Shown here one piece after another: positions 46,510-57,652 of a stretch of 64,000 nt of DNA. Under the pieces are notes generated by a model. That model was not told the origin of the DNA. It was given only the letters and a program-made list of their open reading frames with translations, and did not search any database. The stretch spans positions 62,001-126,000 of the forward strand of contig KV748240.1 in assembly GCA_001692895.1 (NCBI GenBank), read 5' to 3'. The number at the start of each line of letters is the position of its first letter. The stretch's first letter is position 1. The position numbers and the translations under genes were made by a program. Source of the stretch: Cenococcum geophilum 1.58. Lineage: Eukaryota; Ascomycota; Dothideomycetes; Gloniales; Gloniaceae.

Positions 46510-49500
46510 CGCCACCTATCCATTATATAGTATAACTGCGGCAATATAAACCACTATCTCGCAAGGCCCTTACTAGACAGCCTAGACCTAGAGAAACACT
46601 ATATCCTTACTATATAAGAGCCATATTACAATGCCTATATATAATTAATATACTGCCCCCAAGGATTCCAGCTCCTATATAAACCAAAAGCAGCTATACG
46701 CGTGTGCTTTATAATCAGTAAGGCTATTAGCCTATCCTTATAGTTATAGCAGGCAGTTAACCCAGATATTATAGTTATAATAATTTAGATATATAGGGGA
46801 CCAGTATAGATTATTAATGTGTATAACCCTAGGGTCGAAGGGGTCCTATAAACAGAGAATATTATATTAGTAATAAGCTTACTAGAAACCAAAGATATAG
46901 AGTTTATCCTATTAGGAGATATAAACCTCTACTACCTATAGTGGGGGGGTATTTATATTACTACTAAATAATAGGTAGAGTGCCTACTAAGAGCTATAGA
47001 CACCTGGGGCCTTAAGCTAGCTACCCCCCTAAGAGCAATTATATAGTAATGAGGCACCACCAGAAGTATAATTAACCTTATATTTATAGACGAAGGCCTA
47101 TACTAGAGACTCGAAAGGTATAACCCTAAAAAAGAATAGGTACTTGCTTTAGACTATATCCCTATTTAGATATAGCTAAATCTAGATATTAAGGCGCAAC
47201 CCAATAGCAAAAGATATGTAATAAGAAAGCTTAAAACAGATAGCTTTCTTAGCACAGTTAAATAACAACTTTAAGACCTAGAAGAAATCTACCCAATACC
47301 AAATAAGCGAGGCTTATTAGCTACCTTTAAGGAAATTAACTAAAGATTAGAAAGGATTTAGGCAGCAATTAAAAATAAGCTAGAAGAGTACTGCCCAGTC
47401 TTAAAACTGGGCCCCTATATACGACACGCATAGTCCGTATAATGCGCGGTTCTTGTTACCAGCTAATAATAAGCAAGAAGAAAATATATAAGTAGCCATA
47501 ATTTTAAAGACGAGAGATAATATAAAGATATAAGAAACCAGCTAAAGAATACCCTAAAAAAAGAAGTAAAGAATAGCTGGAGACGGTTTATAAATAAGCA
47601 TACTATTAACCTAAGCCTCCCCCACAATAAAGGTCTCTAGAGGATAGCGAAATAGGTAAAGAAAAAGGTGGGACGCCTAGTAGAAGACCTATACCTTCCG
47701 CCCCTATAAAGACTAGGTAAATTACTAGCTATAAGCGATAATAATAAAAAGGCAAAGATCCTTATAGAAAGATTTTCCCCTTAATTAGCTTTAGTAGACC
47801 TTAGCAATATTACGGGTAAAGCACTGGTGACTCGCCTAAGGGTTAACAGCGATATAATAACTAAAGAAATAACTAGAACTATTAGCCGCCTTTTAAATAA
47901 TATAGTACTAGGACTAGATAGGATCCTAAATAAAGCCCTAAAGACCTGTGGACTATTAATAGCACCTTAGCTTACGGATATAGCTAGAGTATACTTTATA
48001 ATAGGCTACTACTTAAGACTCGGAAGAGCTATAATAACGTTTATCCTACGTAAAGAAGGTAAAGCAGACTACTTATTTCTAGGGAGCTACCGCCCTATTG
48101 CCTTAGAGAATACCCTTAGCAAGATCTTAGAAAGGGTAATAGCAGATCATATAGTAGACACGGCTAAGGAACACGCCCTACTACTACAAAACTAAATAGG
48201 GGCAAGAAAGAACCGCTTAACACTATCAGCACTTACGCTACTCGCTACCACTATTAAATCTGCATAGGCGATGTGAAAGGACTTTATAGTATTAATGCTC
48301 AGCCTAGATATTAGTGGCGCCTACAATAACGTACCCTACAAGCGTCTCTTATATATCCTTAGGGTAAAAGGCTTTCCAGAATGGATTATATAATTTGTTT
48401 AAGGGTTTATAGGTTAAAAAGAAACATTATTAGTCTTTAGCGGATACTAAAGCCACCCTATTGCAGTTGTAATAGGAATACTATAAGGATTACCCCTCTC
48501 GCCTATACTCTTCCTTTTCTTTATAAGCAACCTGCTTAACTCCTTTAAAAAAGGGGCGACCTAGGGGATAGGCTTTATTAATAATATAAACCTAATTATA
48601 TACGGGCTAATAGCCGTAGAGAATTGTAGAACACTAGAGAAAGCTTATAATACCTATATAGAATGGGCAAGACAATATAGAGTCCAATTCTTACTAGAGA
48701 AATACCAGCTAATCTATTTTATAAGAAAACGCAACTAATCTGCAGATCTCTAGCATATAATTCGCATCTAAGGCTTTAGGGGTTAACTAGTTTAGAGCCT
48801 AAGAGTATTAGGAGTATAGGTAGATAGTAAGCTCTAGTAGAGCGCATATATAGCGCAAGCGGCCCGTAAGGGCTAAGTATAGTATATCGCATTATCTAGG
48901 ATTGTTAACTCTATATAGGGTCCATACTTTTAGAGGTTACGCCTACTATATATAGCAGTTGTCCGGCTAACTATAATATATAGGTCTAGTATTTAGGCCA
49001 TTAGAGAATCTAAAAAAGGCCCCCCTAAATCGCTCCTTAAACTACTTTAAAAGGTCTAAATAGCTTGCCTCTAAAGTATAATAGGCGGATATAAGCGAAC
49101 GGCTATAGCACTGCTTAAGAAGGAAGCTAATATTCCCCCCCTATAACTATATATTAAAGCTACTATAATATAAAGGGCATAAAAGGAACGCAACTCTAAT
49201 ATTATAAAGTATATTAAGACACGCTTAAATAAACTATGGAGGGACCTTAGGGCGCCTTATAGGAGAATAAACTAATAACCCTAAAGTAGGGAAAATATAT
49301 TAGAGAAACAGGTAAAGAAAGCAGAAGAAGAATGGCGCTGCTTTAGGGCCTAGGCCTATATAGAGGAGGAAGGGAGACGCGTAAGAGGCTAGTAAAGATA
49401 ATAGTAAGAGAGAGAAAGGAGCTAAAGTAGAGTATAAAAGAACGCTGGGAAACTATCTACCGCAATATAATACTGGCTAGACTAACGCTGGAGAGGTGTA

Positions 49501-50100
49501 TAGGAGTTGAAGGTATAGAGGCTAACTAAGGCAAGAGGAACCTAAGCCGTAGCATAGTTAACACTATAGGGGGTAAACACTCTAGAGCTCCGAGAAGGCC
49601 TAATAAAGGCAGAAAATATAATAGCAACACTTTTAAGAATAGGAATAATAGGACTAAAAGACTAGCTCTACTAGGTGGGTATCCTAGTAGGTAGCCTAAG
49701 ATATAAATATAGCTAGCTAAGACAGACACCAAAATATATAATACTGTTATGCCCCTTATGCACTAACCGAGAAGTAATACTCTTAGTAGCTAGCATAGAG
49801 AACTATAAGACACTACTCTTAATATAAAAAGGCCTTAAGGCGGTTACCTAGTGGCTTATTAGCTAAAATATACTAAACCAGTTCCGGGTTATAAAGGAAA
49901 TAGTAATAAAGGGCGGGAGGGCGAGCAATGGGCGCCCCCTAATAACTCTATAGTAGTAGAGTAAAGTTTATGATACTAGCGCGTCCATAGGCTTATTACG
50001 GCAGTAGTGGTTCCCAAGGAGGTTAAAAAGTAAGGTAGTAGGAGCACTATTAGTAACTCGCAGGCGCCTTATAGGCGAGTCCTAAAAGGCAGGGAGATAA
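46510..50100 (+). pseudogene. LINE ORF2: APE endonuclease, RT, zinc region, broken
   Basis: The APE-type endonuclease starts near 46,520 with IIQYNCGNINHYLARPLLDS, then TIQEPYYN, and later LLGDINLYY near 46,912. Reverse transcriptase lies at about 47,880-48,720, with YRPIALENTLSKILERVI, LSLDISGAYNNV near 48,305 and LPLSPILFLFF near 48,495; the expected YADD is changed. A C-terminal Cys/His motif, QTPK-IILLCPL, is near 49,725-49,760. This is the enzyme of target-primed reverse transcription. It is inactive here. Confidence 0.82.
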
Positions 50101-50221
50101 ATCACGGGGTTTTCTTAAATAGAGTTTTCTCCCTATATATATATAAGGAGTAGTCCACGTGGGCCTAATAGGGATCCGAATCGGACGTTAAGCAATGAAT
50201 TATTATTATATACCCTATATA

Positions 50222-50640
50222 TATATAGCTAATGTTTAGCACTAGTAAGTAAAAAGCTAACGGGCTGTTATAGTGGTAGAGGTAAGAGCTCTAGTAAGTT
50301 TAGTTCCTTCTATTACGTATATTATGCTTATACTCTATATAAGCCGCAAGCAAAACCTGCTACTTAACTCGCCTTTACCGCGTAAGTCCTAAGCTATAAG
50401 TCCTAGCATATACTAGGCCTATGCGCTGCGTATATAGTATATAGTATGCATTATACACAGTTGGAGTTTTATTGGGGTTTGTTTAGTAGGTAGGCTAGGC
50501 ATATACCCAATATAGGGCACGGGGCGATAGGCCTATATTAATTAATTCTTTATTTGTTATAGAACTCTATATAATACTTTCTATATATATACTATGCATA
50601 TGCGCCCTATATGCTAACATTATACTCCTATACCCACTTC
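50222..50640 (-). other. MULE interior, unreadable
   Basis: AT-rich MULE DNA after the LINE insertion. It contains the GCATATGC words seen in the introns downstream but no frame I can defend. Confidence 0.4.
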
Positions 50641-51198
50641 TTAAGCTCTGCTAGTTCTTTTACTTTATTATATACGTCTTTAGCTTGTTTTAATTTGTTA
50701 ATTTATCGCTCTATATTTCTATATATAATATATATACCTCCTTTTCTAGCTCCTCTGTAGATAGGTAAGACCTATACCTCTTACCCGTAGTCCAGGGTAT
50801 TTAACTTCGCGACAGTAGTAGTAGCATCTCCGCTGCATATGCGGTGGATACGCGCGACGTATCTAATACTAATACAATATTATTATCTACTATACTTATC
50901 TGCGAGATAATCTAGCCACTAGATATAGTAGGCTTAGGGGTATTAAATGGATTCTAAGGATTCTAAGGAAGATTTAGGCTAGGATTTCTAGCTCGCCGCT
51001 CAGCTAATTTCTACTATTTCTGCGCTGCTTAAGCTTAGTATATGCTTTATATATGCTTTATATATACATATATTATTTCTATAGCTATACTACTATCCGC
51101 TTTAAGTTACTCTGATTTTTCTATATATTATCTATTCCAGTCTCTTTATATAGCTCTTATAGATCGAACATTTCTTATATACAAAGTTTAAGCCTATA

Positions 51199-53880
51199 CT
51201 AAAATATTAGAATATGCAGAGCATATACAGAGCATATACCGTTACCGCAGTACTACGGTAAGTACGCATAACTTTCGACCGGTAAAGTTATTATCTTAAA
51301 AGTGACTACTTTTACTAATTCCAGTATACTTCCGTATATACGCCCACTACTTATAAGGAACCTTTAACTTTTCCTTTATAAGCCTAGCTAGTATCTATAG
51401 TTTCTTCTTATTATTTATCCAAGACGTAAGCTCCGGATATAGTGTGCATATGCTTTATATACGCGCTATTAGTTTCTGCTCTATCTCCGCTTCCTATATC
51501 TGCTCTATAATATATCTTACTTTATAAGTTCGAAAGCGCTTTATAAAGTTTTATTTAATATGTACTAGGCAAAATACAAGCATATACTAAAGGTGTTTGT
51601 CCCATTTACGGGATGGGTCAATTATATATAGGTAATCTCCAAAGCCTATATATTATAAGCATATGCTTAGCATATATAGAGCATATATAGAGCATATATA
51701 GAGCGTATACTCACCGCCAGCTTATTTCTTATACATATCAACTATAGCAGTGCGAAGTCCAGTTCCGTAAATATGTGCAAATTGTATAGATAATCGAGCA
51801 GTATTACCTAAAACCTTAAATACTAGCTAAAACATCTTTATATACGCAGCACGTGTTTCTAGGTTAAGAAAGGCGTATACCTACACCTTAATTCCTATAA
51901 GTATTTAGCTTATGTATAGTATATATATAGTATAGGGTATACATACGTTTAGAATTCTCGTCCTATCCTACAATTAAGAATAGATTCGTTTTACCTTAAA
52001 CTATCTTAAATAATAATAGGTCTATTTCGATATATGTTACGCGTTAAAATGCTTTAGCTTATGCATACGTACAACATACAATAAGGAAATGCTCGTTGTT
52101 GAAGTTATAAATTGCCCGAATCCATTACTCGGTGTTCTCTTTATATTGATTAATAGAGAACTTGCGTAGTATACCTACTACGCTTAGCCTTTGTATATAC
52201 TTAGCGTGTATCTAACCTATACTTACCTATATATGCCGTCCCCTCTAGGAATTGTAGCATCCTTTCCTTACGAATTAGAGCAGTAATTCGATCCTTAATA
52301 TTAAGACTACTATATACGGCACGTAGTGTCTGCGTTTTATACTTCCTACATAAAATATAGTACTGCGGCGATAGGATAAATCGACCTATATAATGGTAAG
52401 TAGTTATATTTATATATACTATGCATATACGGAGCATATATATAGTAAGGCTTAGGACATCCACCTACTTTATTACTTCAACTACATCATTAACAAGGTC
52501 AATTGGTAGCTTTATTAGATATAGTGGATAATATATATAAGAATTTCGTGTAATAAGGCAAATATAAGGATACCGTACTATATTAATAGGAATATAGCAG
52601 TCTAACTATACACCGCATGTTCGGCCTACTATTCTACCTTAGCCTTGCGGGTGGTCAAATCCTATATTAGCTTAGCATATGTATAGCGCATGCACGATAT
52701 ATACATTACATACCATAATATTTTCGCTTTGACGTTACATGTCCAATATAGGTATATTCTTATTTAACTTCCTAAACTTTATATTTAACGAGTAACTGAA
52801 GGTATTAAATATCTACCTAGGCAGTTGTCGATAATAAAGGCCAGGCAGTATACCATAGTTTAGTATTACTACTGCTAGAACAACCAATAAACTCTACCTG
52901 CATATAATAAGTATATATTGCGTATACGCCGGACATATACGTACTCTATGCTGAAAAAACATTATTAGTCTGCTTTCACTATATACACGTTCTTGTGTAC
53001 TAGGGTAGATATACTGCCGCCATAATTATAGAACACTATAGTAGTAGCTGTATATTATAAGTATATACCTAATATATATAGATAATGCTTACTTCTCTAT
53101 ACTTTGCTTAAGCATTTTATTAATCTCTACTACCTGATATAGACAACTACTACGCTTTTAGAGGTTGTTAATTGATTTAAGCTTAACCCTATTATATACT
53201 AAGCATATACGGAGCATATCCTTATAGGCGTACTCGCAGTGTCTAATACCGCTACATTTAAACGCTTAGTAAAATGCTTTTTTACTCTCCTAATTATTTT
53301 TACTAAGAAGCTGTAGTTGTATAATCCTAGGGCTACTAGTTTAATAGAATAAGAATTAAATCTGCTAGATATATAAATACAGCATATACTTTGCATATAT
53401 ATTACTTACCTTTAATATATACCGATTAATAACCTCGCGTACTGTTTTTTTATCTGCATCTATAGACAGCAGAGGTATTACTTTATAGATAAAGTATGCA
53501 ATTCCTTCTTTCCTAATTACTGGATATTATGGCATTATAATATAGTCTATTACCTCTTAGATGATAACTTAATACTTGCCGTTAGAGCTAATAAGTACTC
53601 TATAGTCTCGGAGTGTTTCCTAGCTATTTTAAGCATATATATAGCTTGTATATAAAGTCGGACATAGTTTTACCTGAGAGAGACCTATATAAAATAGAAG
53701 CCGCTGTTGCATACTATCTTAACCCTTACCCTCCTTATCCTCCTCCTTACCCTCTTTATCTTTAATACCCTCTCCGCCAATTATATTATCTTAAGAACTA
53801 TTATCTTTATATTCAATATTAGGTAAGCTCTGGAATGCCTACGTATACTTAGCATATACGTAATATATAGTTATACATAC
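51199..53880 (-). repeat. Intron-borne 11-bp minisatellite words
   Basis: Most introns of the MULE gene contain one to five copies of an 11-bp unit near GTATATGCTCT. The intron at 51,714-51,646 has about four in tandem, 51,239-51,199 has two, and 53,409-53,365 and the piece at about 53,220-53,175 have two each. Coding exons largely lack it. The same word occurs in MULE DNA at 43,789 and 51,040. Confidence 0.7.
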
Positions 53881-53966
53881 TAACTAGTAGGCCGTTTAAC
53901 CATCCTACTATACTCTTGTTTGCTTCAGTATAGTTTTCACTTATTATTTATATACTGTAATACGCG

Positions 53967-54004
53967 TAAATATATATATGTATATATATATATATATATA
54001 TATG
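53967..54004. repeat. TA dinucleotide run
   Basis: A (TA)n microsatellite of about 19 units with one G interruption lies near the start of the MULE gene. It is prone to length change and assembly error. Confidence 0.85.
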
Positions 54005-54112
54005 CGTATATCCTGTATGTCTGCGTATACATAGCATATGCCCTAGATATTTTGGTTTGTGCGGTCGCTTAAGTTAAATATAGCTACCAATGCGTGTTCT
54101 ATATAGGTAAAA

Positions 54113-54224
54113 GTGTGACCCTGCCGACCTTTTTCCGGCGCTCTATCGGTGACCCCGTTCAGCTTTCGCCGACCCTATCAGTGACCCTATTCAACTTTTC
54201 CGTGACCCTGCTCAGCTGCACCCC
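54113..54224. repeat. Right end of MULE with subterminal GTGACCC repeats
   Basis: GTGACCC occurs at about 54,115, 54,151, 54,181 and 54,202, with related CGACCC at 54,172, each spaced about 20-35 bp. The inverse GGGTCA/GGTCAC words sit at the left end (29,984 and about 30,033). Such subterminal arrays are the usual binding sites of the element's transposase. The outer 35 bp form the inverted repeat. Confidence 0.7.
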
Positions 54225-54359
54225 GGAAAAGTCCCTCAGACTATAGAATCAACTTTTTGACAAAAAAGGGTAGCGATATCCGCTTGCGGATATGTAAGTC
54301 CGCTAATTGATTCTTCGGTCTGAGCTTGCTGAGGTAAGCTTGCTGAGGCACTGAGGTAA

Positions 54360-54814
54360 GCACATAAGCCTCAGACGTGATTTCGCAATTCGGAAGACGG
54401 CGTAGGTTATTCCGACGCTAGCTACAAACATCATGTCAGGGGTCGGTAAGTCATTAGGTCACGAGGTAAGGTTGAAAAAAAAGTCTATACATAAAGCTGT
54501 GGCCCATTGGCTGATCGAAATGCTTTCGGCTGCGCTGGGCGTCGATAAGATCAGCCGTCAGGCCATCCTCAAGCTGAAGGGAGCCGAGAATCTCGAGCCT
54601 TGCAGGTCCCTTTCCATCAATGTTTTCAAGAGTCTCCAATACCTCGTCGCCTTTCGTTTTCTCATACCCGGCTAGCCATGTCCCTCGGGGACATCAATTG
54701 CAACCCGAATTACCACCCGGATGACATACGAATGCTATCATGACCTAGATAATCTGTCTCCTTCCAACGCCCTGCTTTTGTCTACATCCTGATTGAGTAG
54801 CGCTGCTGCTCAGG
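54360..54814. other. Spacer between the repeat block and island 2
   Basis: It starts with CCTCAGACGTGATTTCG, a partial mirror of the hairpin at 29,248-29,440, so the foldback element probably landed inside an older hairpin. From about 54,430 the DNA is not RIP-mutated. On the minus strand an open stretch at about 54,700-54,454 would read GYEKTKGDEVLETLENIDG then LQLEDGLTADLIDAQRSRK and end in a stop at 54,454. It looks codon-biased, but I recognise no family. It could be an exon of an undetected gene or a relic. Confidence 0.4.
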
Positions 54815-56145
54815 ATGCCGCCTCTCGTCGTCGAGTCGTGGACTTGGTACGGAGTTGTGGCATCTGTCACTCTGGCTCGTTTCGTCTCACGTACTTTGCT
54901 CTTCGGGACCATGAAGAAGCTGCAGATAGATGACTGGATCATGACCTTCGCATTCTCGGTATACACCACTTTCATGGTTAGCATTAACATTGTTGCAAAT
55001 GCCAATTCCAACTTATTTCCCCCGGGTTTCGATATTAACGGCCTAACTGCACGAGAAATCTCCGATCGAGAGTATGGCAGCAAGATGGTTTTGGTAGTTG
55101 AAGAATGCCAATGTGTTACTATCTGGGCAGCTAAGGCCTGTCTTCTGATCATGTACTATCGGCTCACGTATGTCCGTCCGTCATTCACTATAGAGTCCCT
55201 TGCACTCGTTGGACTGACTACCGATTGGCCCGCAGTATTGCCTTAAAGGAGAATATAGTGGTTAAGATCCTAGCTGCATATGTGGCTTTCGGGTTTGTCT
55301 TCATGGAAATTTTCTACCTAGGAGTATGGTGCAGGTCAGTCCGACTTCGTTGGCAATGCAATGCTTGTTCTTTACTAATTGAAAGGGCACTACAGACCCT
55401 TTCGGGATTACTGGGCTGTGCCGACAACAAATAGTGAATACATCCAACAATTTGCAATAGGACCACTAACTAATTCAAAACGTGTAGTCCAATGCAATGC
55501 CGCTACAAATCATCTGATCACCAATGCAGTCTTCAACATTTCTTCCGACGTTGCGATGCTTACTATGGCTCTTCAGATGCTTATTCGAAGTCGCCTTCCA
55601 ATTCGTAGGAAGCTTATTCTGAGTGGCATATTCGGCCTGGGAATATTTGTGGTACGTCAGCATGCTGTGTTCCATTTCCTCGACTTATCTCTAGAGTGGC
55701 TTGGTTCTCAACGTACGAACAGATCCTTGCTGCAGTGCTAAACAAATATTACTCTTTCTCCCAACCTTTTGGGAGCCTCTGGACGTTCTGGTATGTTCGG
55801 GAGTCGTCAACTGCCCTCCTCGTCGCCAACCTGCCATTCACCTGGACGCTCCTTCGGCGCATTTTCAACTTGCGCGCTTTCGACAGCAGCAGCACCTCGT
55901 CCCATCAATTACACTCACAGCAGACGCCAAGGGCTAGGAGATTTACAGCGGCGGTCAGGCGAGAAGATCCAAATGGGGCTAGGAGGACAAGTGAAAGAAG
56001 TGAGGGGAGTGATGAAAGTGCTGGTAGCAGCGGAAGTGCCACATTGCAAGCACGTAATCATGACAAGGCGAACAATTCCCTGTCGTTGAAGGACCATAAC
56101 GTCTACGGGAAAGCAGATAGAGAAGCATTGGCTTCGGATTCATAG
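54815..56145 (+). CDS. Rhodopsin-domain (Pth11/SAT4-like) membrane protein
   Basis: Exons 54,815-55,167, 55,236-55,334, 55,396-55,433, 55,488-55,651 and 55,723-56,145 join in frame to 358 residues. The product belongs to the fungal seven-helix family with the rhodopsin domain at residues about 5-275. The family hallmarks LQIDDWIMTFAF, CVTIWAAKACLLIMYYRLT, FRDYWAVP, QCNAATNHLITNAVFNISSD and FWYVRESSTALLVANLPF are all present. The C-terminal 80 residues are hydrophilic and Ser/Arg-rich, presumably cytosolic. Members are thought to sense surface or chemical cues; no ligand can be inferred. Exon 3 is only 38 bp. There are no RIP stops. Confidence 0.88.
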
Positions 56146-56504
56146 GACTTCAAGAATGATGCCGAGAGCCTAATTCGAAAGGTGTTAATGACTCCCGGAA
56201 GGCAGGGAAATGCTGCAGAAGACTCTGTGTAAATGGAACAATCACTCGTTGCACCAAATGGATAATTATAGGGATTACGACGCTTACGATCTTAAAAGTC
56301 TTATGGCCGTGCGATGATACCCAGGAAGTTTTAATGGTATATTGCCCCTGTAAAGTAATAACTTCCATTCTCAAAGCCTTCGCTAATTACCAAGGCTTTT
56401 TAACACTTTATGTTTGCAATCTAGAGATAGTCTTATATTTAAAGTTGGATTAAATCCTGTATAATATTGCGGACCAATTTGAACATTATTGAAGCATGGC
56501 CCAT
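56146..56504. other. Convergent 3' spacer
   Basis: About 360 bp lie between the stop codons of the rhodopsin-domain gene and NRK1, which converge. Both 3' UTRs and terminators must lie here. I see no gene or repeat. Confidence 0.5.
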
Positions 56505-57346
56505 TTAGTCCAGGAACTTTTGACCACTGTTGTGCTGGCTGGAATCACCATCTATAAACTTCTCCAAAGCCTCCACAGCCCATTCTAAGCACCTCGTCAT
56601 GTTCCCTTGAGCCTCGTCCGGCATTCCGAGGATTCCAATTTCTCTGCAGACCCCCTTATCCATTTTGCCATGTACATCTTTACCTTCAAAGAGGAATGCG
56701 TGATCTTTAACATAATTTGGCCAGACAACTTGGTCCACGTACCCTGGCGGGTCTTGCCAGAAGCCTTCTAACGTGACATAACCACTTCTGGCTTCACGTC
56801 TGGCCTTGGTAGTGGTATATGAGGTTCTAAGGAATAGTTTGATATCAAAGAGAGCCCGTATATCGGTCATAGAGTTTGAAAATAGTAAGAACCCATCAAT
56901 GATTGCTATGGGTATATTCCAAGACTTGCCGGCCATTAGTTTTTTGACTCGTTCCTTGCAGCTCTCGATGAAGACAGGATCAACGCCATGTTCGCCAATA
57001 GCATTCTGATCTTCCTTGGAGATAGAATCTGGCGGGGATGTGCCATGAGATTTTACGTAAGAGAGTGCGGCGTGAAAGTGAGGAATGTTGAGGGATTCGA
57101 GACAATCCCAGTCTTGTACCCCTTCATTTAGTGGAATCTGGACGTCAGGGAGATAGAAGTCGTCAAGATGGATGATAAAAGTTTGTGGGATAATATCACG
57201 GAGGAGACGGGAGAGGGTCGTTTTTCCTGTCCGTAAAGGTCAGCTCAGTCTAGAAGGTCGAGGAGATTTGCTAGTTGAGAATTGCCTGACGATGATGGCC
57301 CAGAAATGCCAATGAGTAAAGCGGCACCGGGCGTAACAGAGGGCAT
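56505..57346 (-). CDS. NRK1: Nicotinamide riboside kinase
   Basis: Two exons (57,346-57,286 and 57,226-56,505) give 260 residues. The enzyme phosphorylates nicotinamide riboside to NMN in the NAD salvage pathway and is cytosolic. The Walker A loop GPSSSGKTT (residues about 16-24) is rebuilt across the intron. HLDDFYLPD, the acidic substrate loop, follows at about 40, and DGFLLF at about 132. A lid-like RREARSGYVT and FWQDPPGYVDQVVWPNYV are typical of fungal NRK1. The 59-bp intron starts with GC (CAG|GCAATT), has a CTGAC branch point and ends CAG; no GT donor would keep the P-loop. Confidence 0.9.
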
Positions 57347-57652
57347 TTTGTTCTCTTAGGGATACGGACTCATTCGATTCCCTTAATCCCCATTTGATAA
57401 CTTTCACTTATGCTATCGTGAGAATTATTCTGAAGAATACCCTGCTGCGCGCTGTAAATATGCCTGTCGGTCAAAAGAAATTCATGGGTGACACATGCTT
57501 GGCAAGCACATGCGAGTTCATTGAGAAACGCACCATCAAACTTCCTTCTGCACCTCCTGTTCTCCAATACATGTGCTCACAGCACACCATTCTCCCGCTG
57601 GAATTTTTTGAGCCTGCCACCTTAGCGTCTTCTGCGCTCAGTGGCCGATCTC
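57347..57652. promoter_or_regulatory. Divergent promoter region NRK1 / ARMH3-like gene
   Basis: Only 306 bp separate the two start codons, so this stretch must serve as promoter and 5' leader for both. Open frames on either strand here have no family resemblance and are taken as chance. Confidence 0.55.

Larger units (their letters stand above)
44672..50206 (+). mobile_element. Full-length LINE, second family
   Basis: This 5.5-kb non-LTR retrotransposon is inserted in the MULE, flanked by a perfect 15-bp duplication, TATATACCCTATATA, at 44,657-44,671 and 50,207-50,221. It ends in a TTA-repeat tail. The 5' end (GAGCTCTTGCTGCAC at 44,680) is shared with the copy at 60,574. Order on the plus strand is ORF1, endonuclease, reverse transcriptase and a C-terminal Cys/His region. 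Moderate RIP closes all frames. Confidence 0.92.
50640..54110 (-). pseudogene. MULE-type transposase gene with many introns, RIP-broken
   Basis: Exons alternate with 41-69 bp introns on the minus strand. Those I can place are 53,880-53,839, 53,673-53,624, 53,409-53,365, 53,092-53,048, 52,944-52,898, 52,713-52,662, 52,226-52,178, 51,946-51,895, 51,714-51,646 and 51,239-51,199. All have GT donors and AG acceptors. Exon text includes WRQYIYPSTQERVYSESR, GRIVGRTCGVQLDCYIPINI, QTLRAVYSSLNIKDRITALI and FLIVCCTYAQAKAF. The order of a Cys/His N-terminal region, a short-helix domain, then a YIEIDLLLFK block matches fungal MULE-like transposases as I know them. Stops are RIP-type. Confidence 0.68.
29964..54224 (-). 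mobile_element. MULE-like DNA transposon, 6.1 kb net, heavily nested
   Basis: Inverted ends of about 35 bp (GGGCTTACAGCTCGGCGAGG at the left, against the right-end inverse GGGGTGCAGCTGAGCAGGG) carry repeated GGGTCAC words. A perfect 10-bp direct repeat, GGAAAAGTCC, flanks the element at 29,954-29,963 and 54,225-54,234, in the 9-11 bp range of MULE duplications. The transposase gene starts near the right end on the minus strand. Two later insertions, 30,683-43,293 and 44,672-50,206, account for 18.2 kb. Removing them and their duplications leaves about 6,091 bp. Confidence 0.82.
29333..54337. mobile_element. Short foldback element (about 0.75 kb net) hosting the MULE
   Basis: Removing the MULE leaves about 630 bp on the left and about 115 bp on the right with matching inverted ends: TTACCTCAGCARGCTCAGAC at 29,333 and its inverse ending at 54,337. 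Each end contains an internal CTCAGAC...GTCTGAG foldback. The termini resemble those of the DUF6589/RecQ transposon (TTRTCTTAGCATRCTYAGAC). I infer a non-autonomous relative. The 9-bp flanks do not match exactly at this boundary. If the second GAGGTAA copy at 54,353-54,359 is the true end, the flanks GCGTCTAAG and GCACATAAG are similar but not identical. Confidence 0.5.

Noticed and set aside
52201-52464. 87-codon minus-strand frame as a stand-alone gene
   Set aside because: It is one exon plus flanking intron of the MULE transposase gene.
29954-54234. GGAAAAGTCC as part of the MULE inverted repeat
   Set aside because: It is present in the same orientation at both ends, so it is a direct repeat, i.e. 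the target-site duplication.
54745-55152. 135-codon minus-strand frame
   Set aside because: It is antisense to exon 1 of the rhodopsin-domain gene.
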